Numbered from the stretch's first letter, positions 34,116-43,883 are shown. The stretch is 64,000 nucleotides of DNA from Pseudomonas putida (GCF_001976065.1 NZ_MNAH01000006.1:124001-188000); one strand, 5' to 3'. The notes: generated by a model not told the origin, from the sequence alone. Translations and numbers: made by a program.

Positions 34116-37100
34116 TTAGAAACGTCGTAAATCGAGCGTCATCGGCAGCTCGTCGTTAATTTCCATATTCGGTATCGGAAGTTTCCCCGGCGTGTGTCCG
34201 ATACGGAAAAAACGCGCCATGCGCCGGCTCTCGGCTTCATTGGCGTTCACTGGCAAGGTCTCGTAGTTGCGCCCGCCCGGATGGGCGACGTGGTACTGGC
34301 AACCGCCCAGCGAACGCCCCATCCAGGTGTCGAGCAGGTCGAACACCAGCGGCGCATGGACCGGGATGGTCGGCTGCAGACAGTTGGCCGGTTGCCAGGC
34401 ACGGAAGCGCACCCCGGCGACGAACTCACCGACCCGTCCGGTGGGCTGCAACGGCACAGGTATGCCGTTGCAGGTCAGCAGATAGCGTTGCGGCGCCAAT
34501 CCGCTGAGCTTGACCTGCAGGCGCTCCAGAGACGAGTCGACGTAGCGCACCGTGCCACCGACCGCGCCCTCCTCGCCCAGCACATGCCATGGCTCAAGTG
34601 CCTGGCGCAATTCCAGCTCGATGCCATTGACCGCGTAGTCGCCAACCTTGGGAAAGCGGAATTGCAGGTGCGCCGCGAACCACTCGGCCCGCACCGGATA
34701 GCCGGCGGCATCAAGGTCGTCGATAACGTCGGCGAAATCCTGTTCGATAAAATGCGGCAACAGGAACCGGTCGTGCAGCTCCGTGCCCCAGCGCGCCAAT
34801 TTCGGCGGCGCATAAGGCTCGCGCCAGAACCGTGCGACCAACGCCCGCAGCAATAGCTGCTGGGCCAGGCTCATGCGCGCATGGGGCGGCATTTCAAACG
34901 CGCGCAACTCCAGCAAGCCCAGGCGACCGGTCGCACCATCCGGCGAATACAGTTTGTCGATGCAGAACTCGGCGCGGTGAGTGTTGCCGGTCACGTCGAT
35001 CAACAGGTTGCGCAGCAGTCGGTCCACCAGCCACGGCGCGCACTCCTCGCCAGGCGCAGGCATCTGGGCGAAGGCAATCTCCAGCTCATACAAGGCGTCA
35101 TTGCGCGCTTCATCAATGCGCGGGGCCTGGGATGTCGGGCCGATGAACAGTCCGGAAAACAGGTAGGACAGCGAAGGGTGGTTATGCCAGTAGCTGATCA
35201 GGCTGCGCAGCAAATCCGGACGCCGCAGAAACGGTGAGTCAGCCGGTGTCGCGCCCCCCAGTACGAAATGGTTACCCCCACCGGTGCCGGTATGCCGCCC
35301 GTCTATCAGGAATTTCTCTGTGGTGAGTCGGGTCTGGCGCGCTTCTTCGTAAAGAAACTCGGTGCGTTCAACCAGTTCATCCCAGGTCGCCGAAGGTTGC
35401 ACGTTGACTTCGATCACACCCGGATCAGGGGTGATGCGAAAGTTGCTCAAACGCGGATCGCTCGGTGGCTCGTAGCCTTCCAGCAACACCGGGCAATGCA
35501 GTTCCTCGGCGGTAGCTTCGATGGCGGCCACCAGCTCCAGATAGTCTTCGACCCGCTCCAGCGGTGGCATGAACAGGTACAACCGGCCTTCCCGCGCTTC
35601 GGCGCAGAACGCGGTGCGCGTCAGCCAGTCGGCGGACTCATCGACCTTCGGCACCCGATCTTCAGTCAGTGCCGCCGCGCCCTGGCGCTGTAGTTGCCCG
35701 ACGTCAGGCAGCGGCGGGAAATCCTGGTTAGGATCGTTGGGGTGAATGAACGGATACTCCGCCGCCTTCACCCACGGTTGCGAAGCCAGTGGCAGTCGAT
35801 ACCCCAGCGGCGAGTCCCCCGGCACCAGGCGGCAGTGCTCGTCACGCAGATACCAGCGGCCGCTTTGCCATTGATCGCCCTTGGCGGTGCGTGCGAGCGG
35901 CAGGACCTGGCCGATGACCTTGTCCAGGCCCTGACTGAAGACTTTGCGCAAACGCGCGCGCTCCAGAGGCTCCTCGAGTCGCGAGTCTTCGGCGCTGACG
36001 TTTTGCGGCAATGCGCCTTCGCGCCAGAGGTAATAGAAATTGTCTTCGTACGCTGGAAACACAAAGCGTGGCGCAATGTTCAATCGCTCGGCGACACTCG
36101 CCAGGAAACGCCCGGCCAGCGCGCCATCGGCGCCGTAATCGGCCTGCTCGTCGGCGATCAGCGCGCTGTTGTGCCAGATCGGCACGCCGTCGCGGCGCCA
36201 ATAACAATTGAGCGACCAGCGTGGCAGTTGTTCGCCCGGGTACCATTTGCCCTGGCCAAAATGCACCAGGCCTTGCGGGGCATAACGTTTACGCATGCGC
36301 TGGAACAATTCGGCGGACAGTCGACGCTTGGTTGGGCCCAGCGCCGCAGTGTTCCACTCGGCGCCGTCCGGGTCATCGATGGACACGAACGTCGGTTCAC
36401 CGCCCATGGTCAGGCGCACATCGCCCGCCAGCAGGTCGGCGTCGATCTTATGACCGAGGGCCTGGATCGCTTGCCACTGCTCTTCGGTGTAGGGTTTGGT
36501 GACCCGCGGGGCTTCCCAAATCCGCTCCACCGACATTTCATGGCTGAATTCGCACTCGCACGGTTCCACCAAGCCACTGATCGGTGCCGCAGAGGATGGA
36601 TCGGGACTACAGGCCAACGGAATGTGTCCTTCTCCGGCAAACAGCCCGGAGGTCGCATCCAGGCCGATCCAGCCGGCACCGGGCAGGTACACCTCGCACC
36701 AGGCGTGCAGGTCGGTGAAGTCCACGTCGGTGCCCGAAGGACCATCCAGGCTTTTCAGGTCGGCGGTCAATTGAATCAGGTAGCCCGACACGAAACGCGC
36801 GGCCAGTCCCAGGTTGCGCAGCAGTTGCACCAGCAGCCACGCCGAATCGCGGCAGGAACCGGAGCCCTGCTCCAGGGTGTGTTCGGGCGTTTGCACCCCC
36901 GGCTCCATGCGGATCAGGTAGTTGATGTCGTCGCTCAGACGCTGGTTGAGCGCTACGAGGAAATCCACCGCCGGCAGGGGCGTGCGATCGATGCCGTCCA
37001 GATAGGCCTGGAACTTCGGCGTCAGGGGCAGGGTTTCCAGGTACGGCGCCAGTTCCTTGCGCTCATCGGTGGCGTAGGCGAATGGAATCTTTTCGGCGTA

Positions 37101-37391
37101 GGGCTCGAGGAAAAAATCGAACGGATTGAACACCGCCATTTCCGCCAGCAGATCGACTTCGATTCGCAGCTCGTCGGTTTTTTCCGGGAACACCAGCCGC
37201 GCCAGATAATTACCCTGGGGGTCCTGCTGCCAGTTGATGAAATGCTGCTCGGGCGAGACTTTCAGCGCATAGGAGAGTATCCGCGTGCGACTGTGGGCAG
37301 CCGGACGCAGACGAACAATCTGTGGACCCAGCTCGACAGCGCGGTCATAGCGGTAATGTGTGACGTGGTGCAATGCGACATGAATCGACAC
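34116..37391 (-). CDS. DUF2126 transglutaminase-like protein
   Basis: Protein of 1091 residues. The N-terminal part repeats the plan of the small transglutaminase of this operon: a beta domain (VALHHVTHYRYDRAVELGPQ) and a catalytic core with Cys180 (GSGSCRDSAW), His229 (DLHAW) and Asp245 (GLDATSG). After about residue 290 comes the large DUF2126 region (MGGEPTFVSID, GTGGGNHFVLGG, NPSLSYLFSG-like segment, ending PMTLDLRRF), which is of unknown activity, perhaps related to glutamine synthetase-like ligases. The start is a GTG at 37391 with AGGAGG seven bases upstream. It is first in the operon, 88 bases before the ATP-grasp fusion gene. Confidence 0.87.
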   Translation of the reverse strand: MSIHVALHHVTHYRYDRAVELGPQIVRLRPAAHSRTRILSYALKVSPEQHFINWQQDPQGNYLARLVFPEKTDELRIEVDLLAEMAVFNPFDFFLEPYAEKIPFAYATDERKELAPYLETLPLTPKFQAYLDGIDRTPLPAVDFLVALNQRLSDDINYLIRMEPGVQTPEHTLEQGSGSCRDSAWLLVQLLRNLGLAARFVSGYLIQLTADLKSLDGPSGTDVDFTDLHAWCEVYLPGAGWIGLDATSGLFAGEGHIPLACSPDPSSAAPISGLVEPCECEFSHEMSVERIWEAPRVTKPYTEEQWQAIQALGHKIDADLLAGDVRLTMGGEPTFVSIDDPDGAEWNTAALGPTKRRLSAELFQRMRKRYAPQGLVHFGQGKWYPGEQLPRWSLNCYWRRDGVPIWHNSALIADEQADYGADGALAGRFLASVAERLNIAPRFVFPAYEDNFYYLWREGALPQNVSAEDSRLEEPLERARLRKVFSQGLDKVIGQVLPLARTAKGDQWQSGRWYLRDEHCRLVPGDSPLGYRLPLASQPWVKAAEYPFIHPNDPNQDFPPLPDVGQLQRQGAAALTEDRVPKVDESADWLTRTAFCAEAREGRLYLFMPPLERVEDYLELVAAIEATAEELHCPVLLEGYEPPSDPRLSNFRITPDPGVIEVNVQPSATWDELVERTEFLYEEARQTRLTTEKFLIDGRHTGTGGGNHFVLGGATPADSPFLRRPDLLRSLISYWHNHPSLSYLFSGLFIGPTSQAPRIDEARNDALYELEIAFAQMPAPGEECAPWLVDRLLRNLLIDVTGNTHRAEFCIDKLYSPDGATGRLGLLELRAFEMPPHARMSLAQQLLLRALVARFWREPYAPPKLARWGTELHDRFLLPHFIEQDFADVIDDLDAAGYPVRAEWFAAHLQFRFPKVGDYAVNGIELELRQALEPWHVLGEEGAVGGTVRYVDSSLERLQVKLSGLAPQRYLLTCNGIPVPLQPTGRVGEFVAGVRFRAWQPANCLQPTIPVHAPLVFDLLDTWMGRSLGGCQYHVAHPGGRNYETLPVNANEAESRRMARFFRIGHTPGKLPIPNMEINDELPMTLDLRRF

Positions 37392-37572
37392 GGCGTGCCT
37401 CCTGCGAGCCCTAAGCGTATTGGAAAGCGCGCAAGACTTATGCCATCCAGCAGTGCTGGCGCTTTCTCCGGTTGCAGGAGGCAGTACAGCACCAAAATCG
37501 GGCGATGCGGGAAATTGGTTGGAGAGAGTTGCACGTATTTGTGGCGGCCAGTTGCATAGTCGTCGCCCACGC

Positions 37573-37675
37573 TGGCCTCTTCGCGGGCAAGCCCGCTCCC
37601 ACAGGGATCTGCTGCGAACACATAATCGCGTGCAACCTCGAACACTGTGGGAGCGGGCTTGCCCGCCAAGAGGCC
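37573..37675. repeat. REP doublet upstream of the DUF2126 gene
   Basis: GCGGGCAAGCCCGCTCCCACA and its inverted partner TGTGGGAGCGGGCTTGCCC, about 50 bases apart. The region from 37392 to 37757 holds this pair, the ygiQ terminator and, presumably, the promoter of the DUF2126 operon; no gene is apparent. Confidence 0.85.
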
Positions 37676-37710
37676 AGAGGCTCCAGCACAAATGGTTAAA
37701 CCCTGAAACG

Positions 37711-37740
37711 CAAAACGCCAACCCGAAGGTTGGCGTTTTG
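37711..37740 (-). terminator. Intrinsic terminator after ygiQ
   Basis: Stem CAAAACGCCAACC/GGTTGGCGTTTTG with a tetraloop, 18 bases after the ygiQ stop, with a T-rich end on the minus strand. Confidence 0.88.
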
Positions 37741-37757
37741 TTCAGCTCAAGCGCAGC

Positions 37758-40061
37758 TTAGCGCGGCACGACCGGCTTGCGCGCAGGCTTGGGCCCTTTG
37801 CCTTTGGCCGCTTCCTTGCGCTCCTTGGCCGCCTGCTGGTTGCGGGCGAACGCCGCCGCCTTAGCCTGCTCGCGTTTGTCCCACGGGTTGCCGCCATCGC
37901 TGGCGCGCGGTGGCAGGCCGGTGTGCTGGGTCAGGATCTTGGTGGTCTTTTCCCCAGCAACCTTGTGGCTGCCAGCCGGCGTCGAGTTCTTGCGACGGGC
38001 GCTCTGGTAGCTGTCGGTGGACGGTTGGTGCAGCGGGATCAACTGGTTCTTCCCCGGCCCGATCAGGTCGGCGCGGCCCATGCGGGTCAATGCTTCACGC
38101 AGCATCGGCCAGCCCTTAGGGTCGTGATAACGCAAGAATGCCTTGTGCAGTCGGCGCTGTTCTTCGCTCTTGACGATGGTCACCGCGTCACTCTTGTAGG
38201 TGACCTTGCGCAGCGGGTTCTTGCCTGAGTGGTACATCGCGGTGGCGGTGGCCATCGGCGACGGGTAGAACGCCTGCACCTGGTCGGCACGGAAACCGTT
38301 GCCCTTGAGCCACAGCGCCAGGTTCATCATGTCTTCGTCGGTGGTGCCCGGGTGGGCGGCGATGAAGTACGGAATCAGGTACTGCTCCTTGCCCGCTTCC
38401 TTGGAGTACTTCTCGAACATGCGCTTGAACTTGTCATAGCTGCCAATGCCCGGTTTCATCATCTGGTTGAGCGGACCTTCCTCGGTGTGTTCCGGGGCGA
38501 TCTTCAGGTAGCCACCGACGTGGTGGGTCACCAGCTCTTTAACGTATTCCGGCGACTCGACCGCGAGGTCGTAGCGCAGGCCGGAAGCGATGAGGATTTT
38601 TTTCACACCCGGCAATTCACGGGCACTGCGGTACAGCTGGATCAGCGCCGAGTGGTCGGTGTTCAGGTTCGGGCAGATGCCAGGGAACACGCAGGATGGC
38701 TTGCGGCACGCGGATTCGATTTCCGGGGTCTTGCAGGCGATGCGATACATGTTCGCGGTCGGGCCGCCCAGGTCGGAGATCACGCCGGTAAAGCCCGGGA
38801 CCTTGTCACGAATCTCTTCGATTTCGCGAATGATCGATTCATGGGAGCGGTTCTGGATGATCCGGCCTTCGTGCTCGGTGATCGAGCAGAAGGTGCAACC
38901 GCCGAAGCAGCCACGCATGATGTTCACCGAGAAGCGGATCATGTCGTAGGCCGGGATTTTCTCCTTGCCATACGCCGGATGCGGAACACGGGCGTAAGGC
39001 ATGCCGAACACGTAGTCCATCTCTTCGGTGGTCATCGGAATCGGTGGCGGGTTGAACCAAACGTCCACTTCGCCATGCTTCTGCACCAGCGCACGGGCGT
39101 TGCCCGGGTTGGTTTCCAGGTGCAGCACGCGGTTGGCGTGGGCGTAGAGCACCGCGTCGTTGCGGACTTTTTCCACTGACGGCAGGCGAATCACGGTCTT
39201 GTCGCGAGTCATGCGCGGGCTGGCCAGGATCTGTACGACCTTGGCTTCCTGCGGATCCTCGACCGGTCCCTTCTCCTGCTCGATGGCGCAAGCCTGGGTA
39301 TCCTGGGTGTTCACGTACGGGTTGATGATCTTGTCGATCTTGCCCGGACGGTCGATGCGCGTGGAGTCGACTTCGTACCAGTCTTTGGGCGTGTCGCGAC
39401 GGATGAAGGCGGTGCCGCGAACATCGGTGATGTCTTCGATCTTGTGACCGTAGGACAGGCGCTGGGCGACTTCGACGATCGCACGCTCGGCGTTGCCATA
39501 GAGCAGGATGTCGGCGCAGGCGTCGATCAGGATCGAGTTGCGTACCCGGTCCTGCCAGTAATCGTAGTGGGCGATCCGGCGCAGGGACGCTTCGATGCCG
39601 CCAAGCACGATCGGCACGTTTTTGTAGGCTTCCTTGCAGCGCTGGCTGTAGACCAGGCTCGCGCGGTCCGGGCGTTTGCCCGCCAGGCCACCCGGCGTGT
39701 AGGCATCGTCGGAACGGATTTTCTTGTCGGCGGTGTAGCGGTTGATCATCGAGTCCATGTTGCCGGCCGCGACACCGAAGAACAGGTTCGGCTCGCCGAG
39801 CTTCATGAAGTCGTCTTTGGACTGCCAGTTTGGCTGGGCAATGATGCCGACACGGAAGCCCTGGGATTCCAGCAGCCGGCCGATGATCGCCATGCCGAAC
39901 GACGGGTGATCGACGTAGGCATCACCGGTGACGATGATGATGTCACAGGAATCCCAGCCGAGCTGATCCATCTCCTCCCTGCTCATGGGCAGGAATGGCG
40001 CTGGTCCGAAACATTCGGCCCAGTACTTGGGATAGTCAAATAACGGCTTGGCTGCTTGCAT
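37758..40061 (-). CDS. ygiQ: YgiQ-family radical SAM protein
   Basis: Protein of 767 residues. An N-terminal B12-binding-like region (FLPMSREEMDQLGWDSCDIIIVTGDAYVDHPSFG) precedes a radical SAM core with the cluster cysteines C385, C389 and C392 (RGCFGGCTFC). The C-terminus is Lys/Pro-rich and disordered (KKNSTPAG to RKPVVPR). Members bind a 4Fe-4S cluster and SAM; the reaction and substrate are unknown. No Shine-Dalgarno is visible before the ATG at 40061. It stands alone between REP elements and dnaB, in the same direction. Confidence 0.9.
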   Translation of the reverse strand: MQAAKPLFDYPKYWAECFGPAPFLPMSREEMDQLGWDSCDIIIVTGDAYVDHPSFGMAIIGRLLESQGFRVGIIAQPNWQSKDDFMKLGEPNLFFGVAAGNMDSMINRYTADKKIRSDDAYTPGGLAGKRPDRASLVYSQRCKEAYKNVPIVLGGIEASLRRIAHYDYWQDRVRNSILIDACADILLYGNAERAIVEVAQRLSYGHKIEDITDVRGTAFIRRDTPKDWYEVDSTRIDRPGKIDKIINPYVNTQDTQACAIEQEKGPVEDPQEAKVVQILASPRMTRDKTVIRLPSVEKVRNDAVLYAHANRVLHLETNPGNARALVQKHGEVDVWFNPPPIPMTTEEMDYVFGMPYARVPHPAYGKEKIPAYDMIRFSVNIMRGCFGGCTFCSITEHEGRIIQNRSHESIIREIEEIRDKVPGFTGVISDLGGPTANMYRIACKTPEIESACRKPSCVFPGICPNLNTDHSALIQLYRSARELPGVKKILIASGLRYDLAVESPEYVKELVTHHVGGYLKIAPEHTEEGPLNQMMKPGIGSYDKFKRMFEKYSKEAGKEQYLIPYFIAAHPGTTDEDMMNLALWLKGNGFRADQVQAFYPSPMATATAMYHSGKNPLRKVTYKSDAVTIVKSEEQRRLHKAFLRYHDPKGWPMLREALTRMGRADLIGPGKNQLIPLHQPSTDSYQSARRKNSTPAGSHKVAGEKTTKILTQHTGLPPRASDGGNPWDKREQAKAAAFARNQQAAKERKEAAKGKGPKPARKPVVPR

Positions 40062-40161
40062 GTCGATAACCGGTGTTGGCTTTCATTGAATTTCGCGGGC
40101 GCGGAATATAGCACAAATTTTGACCAATTCCGACGGCTGTGGTCGGAAATTGGTGGCACCC

Positions 40162-40233
40162 CTTTCGCGAGCAGGCTCGCTCCCACAGAGATCACACTAA
40201 GCCTGTGGGAGCGAGCCTGCTCGCGAAGAGGCC
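40162..40233. repeat. REP doublet between dnaB and ygiQ
   Basis: TTCGCGAGCAGGCTCGCTCCC and CCTGTGGGAGCGAGCCTGCTC in close inverted arrangement; one of the tightest pairs in the window, able to form a long hairpin. Confidence 0.85.
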
Positions 40234-40250
40234 ATATCAGACGCTATGAC

Positions 40251-41648
40251 TTACTCGTCGTCGTCGAAGTTATAACTGCCCGGCGCCAGGTTCTCGAATC
40301 GCGTGTACTTGCCGATAAAGGCCAGGCGGATGAAGCCGATCGGCCCGTTACGCTGCTTGCCGATGATGATCTCGGCAATGCCTTTGTGCTCGGTCTCGGG
40401 GTGATACACCTCGTCGCGATACACGAACATGATCACGTCGGCGTCCTGCTCGATCGCTCCGGATTCGCGCAAGTCGGAGTTCACCGGGCGCTTGTTCGGG
40501 CGTTGTTCCAGGGAACGGTTGAGCTGGGACAAGGCCACTACCGGGCAGTTGAATTCCTTGGCCAGGGCTTTCAGGGATCGGGATATCTCGGAAATCTCGT
40601 TGGTCCGGTTGTCACCACTGGAGCCCGGGATCTGCATCAGCTGCAGGTAGTCGATCATGATCAGGCCGACTTCACCATGCTCACGCACCAGGCGGCGGGT
40701 CCGGGCACGCATTTCCGACGGGCTGATACCGGCGGTATCGTCGATGAACAGCTTGCGATCGTTGAGCAGATTGACCGCCGAGGTCAGGCGTGGCCAATCG
40801 TCATCTTCCAACTGACCGGAACGGACCTTGGTCTGGTCGATGCGCCCGAGCGACGACAACATACGCATGATCAGCGATTCACCTGGCATCTCCAGGGAGT
40901 AAACCAGAACCGCCTTCTCGCTGCGCAACACGGCGTTTTCCACCAGGTTCATGGCAAAGGTGGTCTTACCCATGGACGGACGGCCGGCGACGATGATCAG
41001 GTCGGCCGGTTGCAGGCCGCTGGTCTTCTCGTCGAGGTCGGTGTAGCCGGTGGACAGTCCGGTGATGGCGTTGTCGGTGTTGAACAAGGTGTCGATGCGG
41101 TCGATGGCCTTGGTCAGCAGGTCATTCACCCCCACCGGCCCACCGGTTTTCGGCCGGGCCTCGGCGATCTGGAAGATCTGCCGCTCGGCTTCGTCGAGAA
41201 TCTCGGCGGCGGTACGACCTTCCGGGTTGAAAGCGCTGTCTGCGATTTCGGTGCTGATACCGATCAGTTGGCGCAAGGTTGCCCGCTCACGAACGATCTG
41301 CGCATAGGCCTTGATGTTGGCGACCGATGGCGTGTTTTTAGCCAGTTCGCCCAGGTAACCAAGGCCGCCGACCTGTGACGTCTGACCTTCCTTGTCCAGT
41401 TGCTCGGACAGGGTCACGACGTCGATCGGCATGTTCTGATCGGCCAGCTTGGCGATCGCACGGAAGATCAGACGGTGGTCATGTCGATAGAAATCACCGT
41501 CGGAGACTTGATCGAGCACGCGCTCCCAGGCGTTGTTGTCCAGCATCAGACCACCGAGGACAGCCTGTTCGGCTTCGATGGAATGCGGCGGCACCTTCAG
41601 CGCGGCGGTTTGCAGATCGTATTGCTCAGGAGCGGAGATTTCGTTCAT
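40251..41648 (-). CDS. dnaB: Replicative DNA helicase DnaB
   Basis: Hexameric 5'-3' helicase of the replication fork, 465 residues. The N-terminal domain (PHSIEAEQAVLGGLMLDNNAWERV) is linked to a RecA-like core with Walker A AGRPSMGKTTFAMN, Walker B-type GLIMIDYLQLM and the C-terminal EQDADVIMFVYRDEVY. The ATG at 41648 gives the usual N-terminus; the frame extends 22 codons upstream without support. It follows rplI at some distance, beyond a terminator, the common arrangement in gamma-proteobacteria. No intein is present. Confidence 0.97.
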   Translation of the reverse strand: MNEISAPEQYDLQTAALKVPPHSIEAEQAVLGGLMLDNNAWERVLDQVSDGDFYRHDHRLIFRAIAKLADQNMPIDVVTLSEQLDKEGQTSQVGGLGYLGELAKNTPSVANIKAYAQIVRERATLRQLIGISTEIADSAFNPEGRTAAEILDEAERQIFQIAEARPKTGGPVGVNDLLTKAIDRIDTLFNTDNAITGLSTGYTDLDEKTSGLQPADLIIVAGRPSMGKTTFAMNLVENAVLRSEKAVLVYSLEMPGESLIMRMLSSLGRIDQTKVRSGQLEDDDWPRLTSAVNLLNDRKLFIDDTAGISPSEMRARTRRLVREHGEVGLIMIDYLQLMQIPGSSGDNRTNEISEISRSLKALAKEFNCPVVALSQLNRSLEQRPNKRPVNSDLRESGAIEQDADVIMFVYRDEVYHPETEHKGIAEIIIGKQRNGPIGFIRLAFIGKYTRFENLAPGSYNFDDDE

Positions 41649-41706
41649 GGCCACTTGGTTTTTTAAGAAAAGCAGGGGTTTGAAAACGGGTGTTACCAGA
41701 AAGACA

Positions 41707-41736
41707 AAGGGCACGACCTGTAAACAGGATCGTGCC
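41707..41736 (-). terminator. Intrinsic terminator of the rpsF-rpsR-rplI operon
   Basis: Stem GGGCACGA(C)CTG/CAG(G)ATCGTGCCC with a TAAA loop, 47 bases after the rplI stop, with a T-rich stretch on the minus strand. Confidence 0.8.
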
Positions 41737-41782
41737 CGATGTTACCGGCAAGCACCCGAGGGTGCCAGCCGACAAGTACCGC

Positions 41783-42229
41783 TTAAGCTGCTACCACGAC
41801 AACGCGTACGGTGGCTTCAACTTCGGCGTGCAGGTGCACGGCTACGTCGAATTCACCTACGTTGCGGATGGTGCCGTTCGGCAGACGAACTTCGCTTTTC
41901 GCTACTTCAACGCCAGAGGCGGTCAGTGCGTCAGCGATGTCGTGAGTACCGATCGAACCGAACAGCTTGCCTTCGTCGCCAGCGGTGGCAGTGATGGTCA
42001 CTTCCAGCTCGGCCAGTTGGGCAGCGCGGCTTTCAGCCGACGATTTGCGATCTGCTGCTGCTTTTTCCAGCTCGGCACGACGCTCTTCGAACGCAGCCAG
42101 GTTGGCTGGGGTCGCAGCGGTAGCTTTGCCGTAAGGCAGCAGGTAGTTACGACCGTAACCAGCCTTAACGTTCACTTTGTCACCCAGGTTGCCCAGGTTG
42201 GTGACTTTTTCCAGAAGGATCAGTTGCAT
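41783..42229 (-). CDS. rplI: 50S ribosomal protein L9
   Basis: Protein of 148 residues. It starts MQLILLEKVTNLGNLGDKV, has the central GYGRNYLLPYGKA rRNA-binding motif, a long connecting helix and a C-terminal domain (LFGSIGTHDIADAL). Binds 23S rRNA domain V near the L1 stalk base. AGAGGA precedes the ATG. Last gene of rpsF-rpsR-(membrane protein)-rplI. Confidence 0.97.
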   Translation of the reverse strand: MQLILLEKVTNLGNLGDKVNVKAGYGRNYLLPYGKATAATPANLAAFEERRAELEKAAADRKSSAESRAAQLAELEVTITATAGDEGKLFGSIGTHDIADALTASGVEVAKSEVRLPNGTIRNVGEFDVAVHLHAEVEATVRVVVVAA

Positions 42230-42248
42230 GTGAAAATCCTCTTAACTT

Positions 42249-43142
42249 TTAACCTTCACCGTTCGCATCATCGGCGTCTTTCGGCGCCAGACGACCGCGA
42301 AAATCAATCAGGCTGTCGACGATGGCCAGGACCACCAGCAACGGATAGATCAGCTGCATGAACAGCAACAGCGTGACGTACAACCCCACCAGCCAGAACT
42401 TGGCCAGTCGCTTTTGCGCCACCAGCCCGTGAATCAGGGCCAGCCCGGCGAAAACCAGCGGTACGCTGCACAGCGGTACAAGCATGGACATCTGGACACC
42501 GAGATTCGGTGACACAACCATGCCCGCCAGCAGCAACATCGCGGGACCCAGCGGGATTCGGACGGCGCGAAACTCGCGACCAAAACCACCGGGGTTGTAC
42601 AACAACGCCTGCCAGTAGCGCCCGACAATCAGGCTCAGCACACTGACGATTTGCAACAGGGCCGCAATCAGGCCGGTCAGGATCGGTGTAATCAGGGACG
42701 CGAAACGCGCTTGCTCGTCTACCGACATCTGCTGGTAGACATCACCGAGTAGCGACGGCATGACTTTTATCAAAGCCTGCGCCAGCATCTCGATCTGGGG
42801 ACCAAAAGCCATCCCCAACACCACTGAAAACACCACTCCCATCGCTATGCTGACCAGCAGCACGCGGTTCCAGGACTCGCTTGCGCGCAAAACCAACGCA
42901 AGGCTCGCAGACCCCAGCAGCACCAGAAGTGCCCGTGGGTCGTCGGAGTAAAGCCACCAGATCAATGCCGGCAGCAGTCCCAGAGCAAGAACGCCCAGGG
43001 CGTCCTTCAATCCGCGCCGCAGGAGCACGAGGCATCCAGCGGCAGCACCCAACCAATACAACAACGGCAATGCCGCGCATCCAGCCACTACGAGAGTGGC
43101 CTGCATACGGCCCCGCATGATGAACTCAGCTAAGGCACGCAT
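42249..43142 (-). CDS. Conserved membrane protein between rpsR and rplI (DUF2232-like)
   Basis: Inner-membrane protein of 297 residues with about eight hydrophobic segments and a short charged C-terminal tail (RGRLAPKDADDANGEG). It resembles the YybS/DUF2232 group of unknown function. It sits between rpsR and rplI, 19 bases before rplI, a position that is, as I recall, conserved across Pseudomonas. That suggests cotranscription with ribosomal protein genes; no function is known. Confidence 0.75.
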   Translation of the reverse strand: MRALAEFIMRGRMQATLVVAGCAALPLLYWLGAAAGCLVLLRRGLKDALGVLALGLLPALIWWLYSDDPRALLVLLGSASLALVLRASESWNRVLLVSIAMGVVFSVVLGMAFGPQIEMLAQALIKVMPSLLGDVYQQMSVDEQARFASLITPILTGLIAALLQIVSVLSLIVGRYWQALLYNPGGFGREFRAVRIPLGPAMLLLAGMVVSPNLGVQMSMLVPLCSVPLVFAGLALIHGLVAQKRLAKFWLVGLYVTLLLFMQLIYPLLVVLAIVDSLIDFRGRLAPKDADDANGEG

Positions 43143-43178
43143 ACATTCAATCCTTTGCTACGTGTCGACTGCCCGGTC

Positions 43179-43409
43179 TCAGCGGCCGTGGCTGTCGGTG
43201 TAGGCCAGCAGGGCCAGGAAGCGGGCGCGCTTGATAGCGGTGGCCAGCTGACGCTGATAACGTGCTTTGGTACCGGTGATGCGGCTTGGAACGATTTTGC
43301 CGGTCTCGGATACGTAGGCTTTCAGAGTGTTGAGATCTTTGTAATCGATCTCTTTCACGTCTTCAGCGGTGAAGCGGCAGAATTTACGACGACGGAAGAA
43401 ACGTGCCAT
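43179..43409 (-). CDS. rpsR: 30S ribosomal protein S18
   Basis: Protein of 76 residues with [22 protein letters not shown] and the RNA-binding [23 protein letters not shown]. Forms a heterodimer with S6 on the small-subunit platform. AAGGAG precedes the ATG; the gene follows rpsF by 28 bases. Confidence 0.98.
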
Positions 43410-43437
43410 TTGATAGGCTCCTTAAAAGGTCCGTGGA

Positions 43438-43860
43438 TTACTCGTCAGCGTTATCGCTGTTGTCGCTGTCATCACTATCAGCGCTTTCAGCGCCTTCGTG
43501 CTCAGGACGGTCGCGACGCTCACGGCGCTCACTGCGGTTTTCTTCAGCCTTGAGCATCTCGGATTGGCCGGTAACGGCTTCTTCGCGACGGATGACCAGG
43601 TTACGGATCACTGCATCGTTGTAGCGGAAGTTGTCTTCCAGCTCGGCCAGGGCCTTGCCAGTGCACTCAACGTTCAGCATCACGTAGTGAGCCTTGTGAA
43701 CATTGTTGATTGCGTAGGCCAGTTGACGACGGCCCCAATCTTCCAGACGGTGGATTTTGCCGCCGTCTTCTTCGATCAGCTTGGTGTAACGCTCAACCAT
43801 GCCGCCGACTTGCTCGCTTTGATCCGGGTGGACCAAAAAGATGATTTCGTAATGACGCAT
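43438..43860 (-). CDS. rpsF: 30S ribosomal protein S6
   Basis: Protein of 140 residues starting MRHYEIIFLVHPDQSEQV, with WGRRQLAYAINNVHKAHYV. The C-terminal tail is long, acidic and repetitive (EGAESADSDDSDNSDNADE), the end normally extended by glutamates by RimK-type ligases in gamma-proteobacteria. AAGGAG precedes the ATG. First gene of the rpsF-rpsR-rplI operon. Confidence 0.97.
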   Translation of the reverse strand: MRHYEIIFLVHPDQSEQVGGMVERYTKLIEEDGGKIHRLEDWGRRQLAYAINNVHKAHYVMLNVECTGKALAELEDNFRYNDAVIRNLVIRREEAVTGQSEMLKAEENRSERRERRDRPEHEGAESADSDDSDNSDNADE

Positions 43861-43883
43861 GAATGCTCCTTACGGGTTGTAGC

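Noticed and set aside
35694..37559. Plus-strand open frame of 621 residues
   Set aside because: Antisense to the DUF2126 gene, Arg/Gln-rich composition typical of shadow frames in GC-rich DNA.
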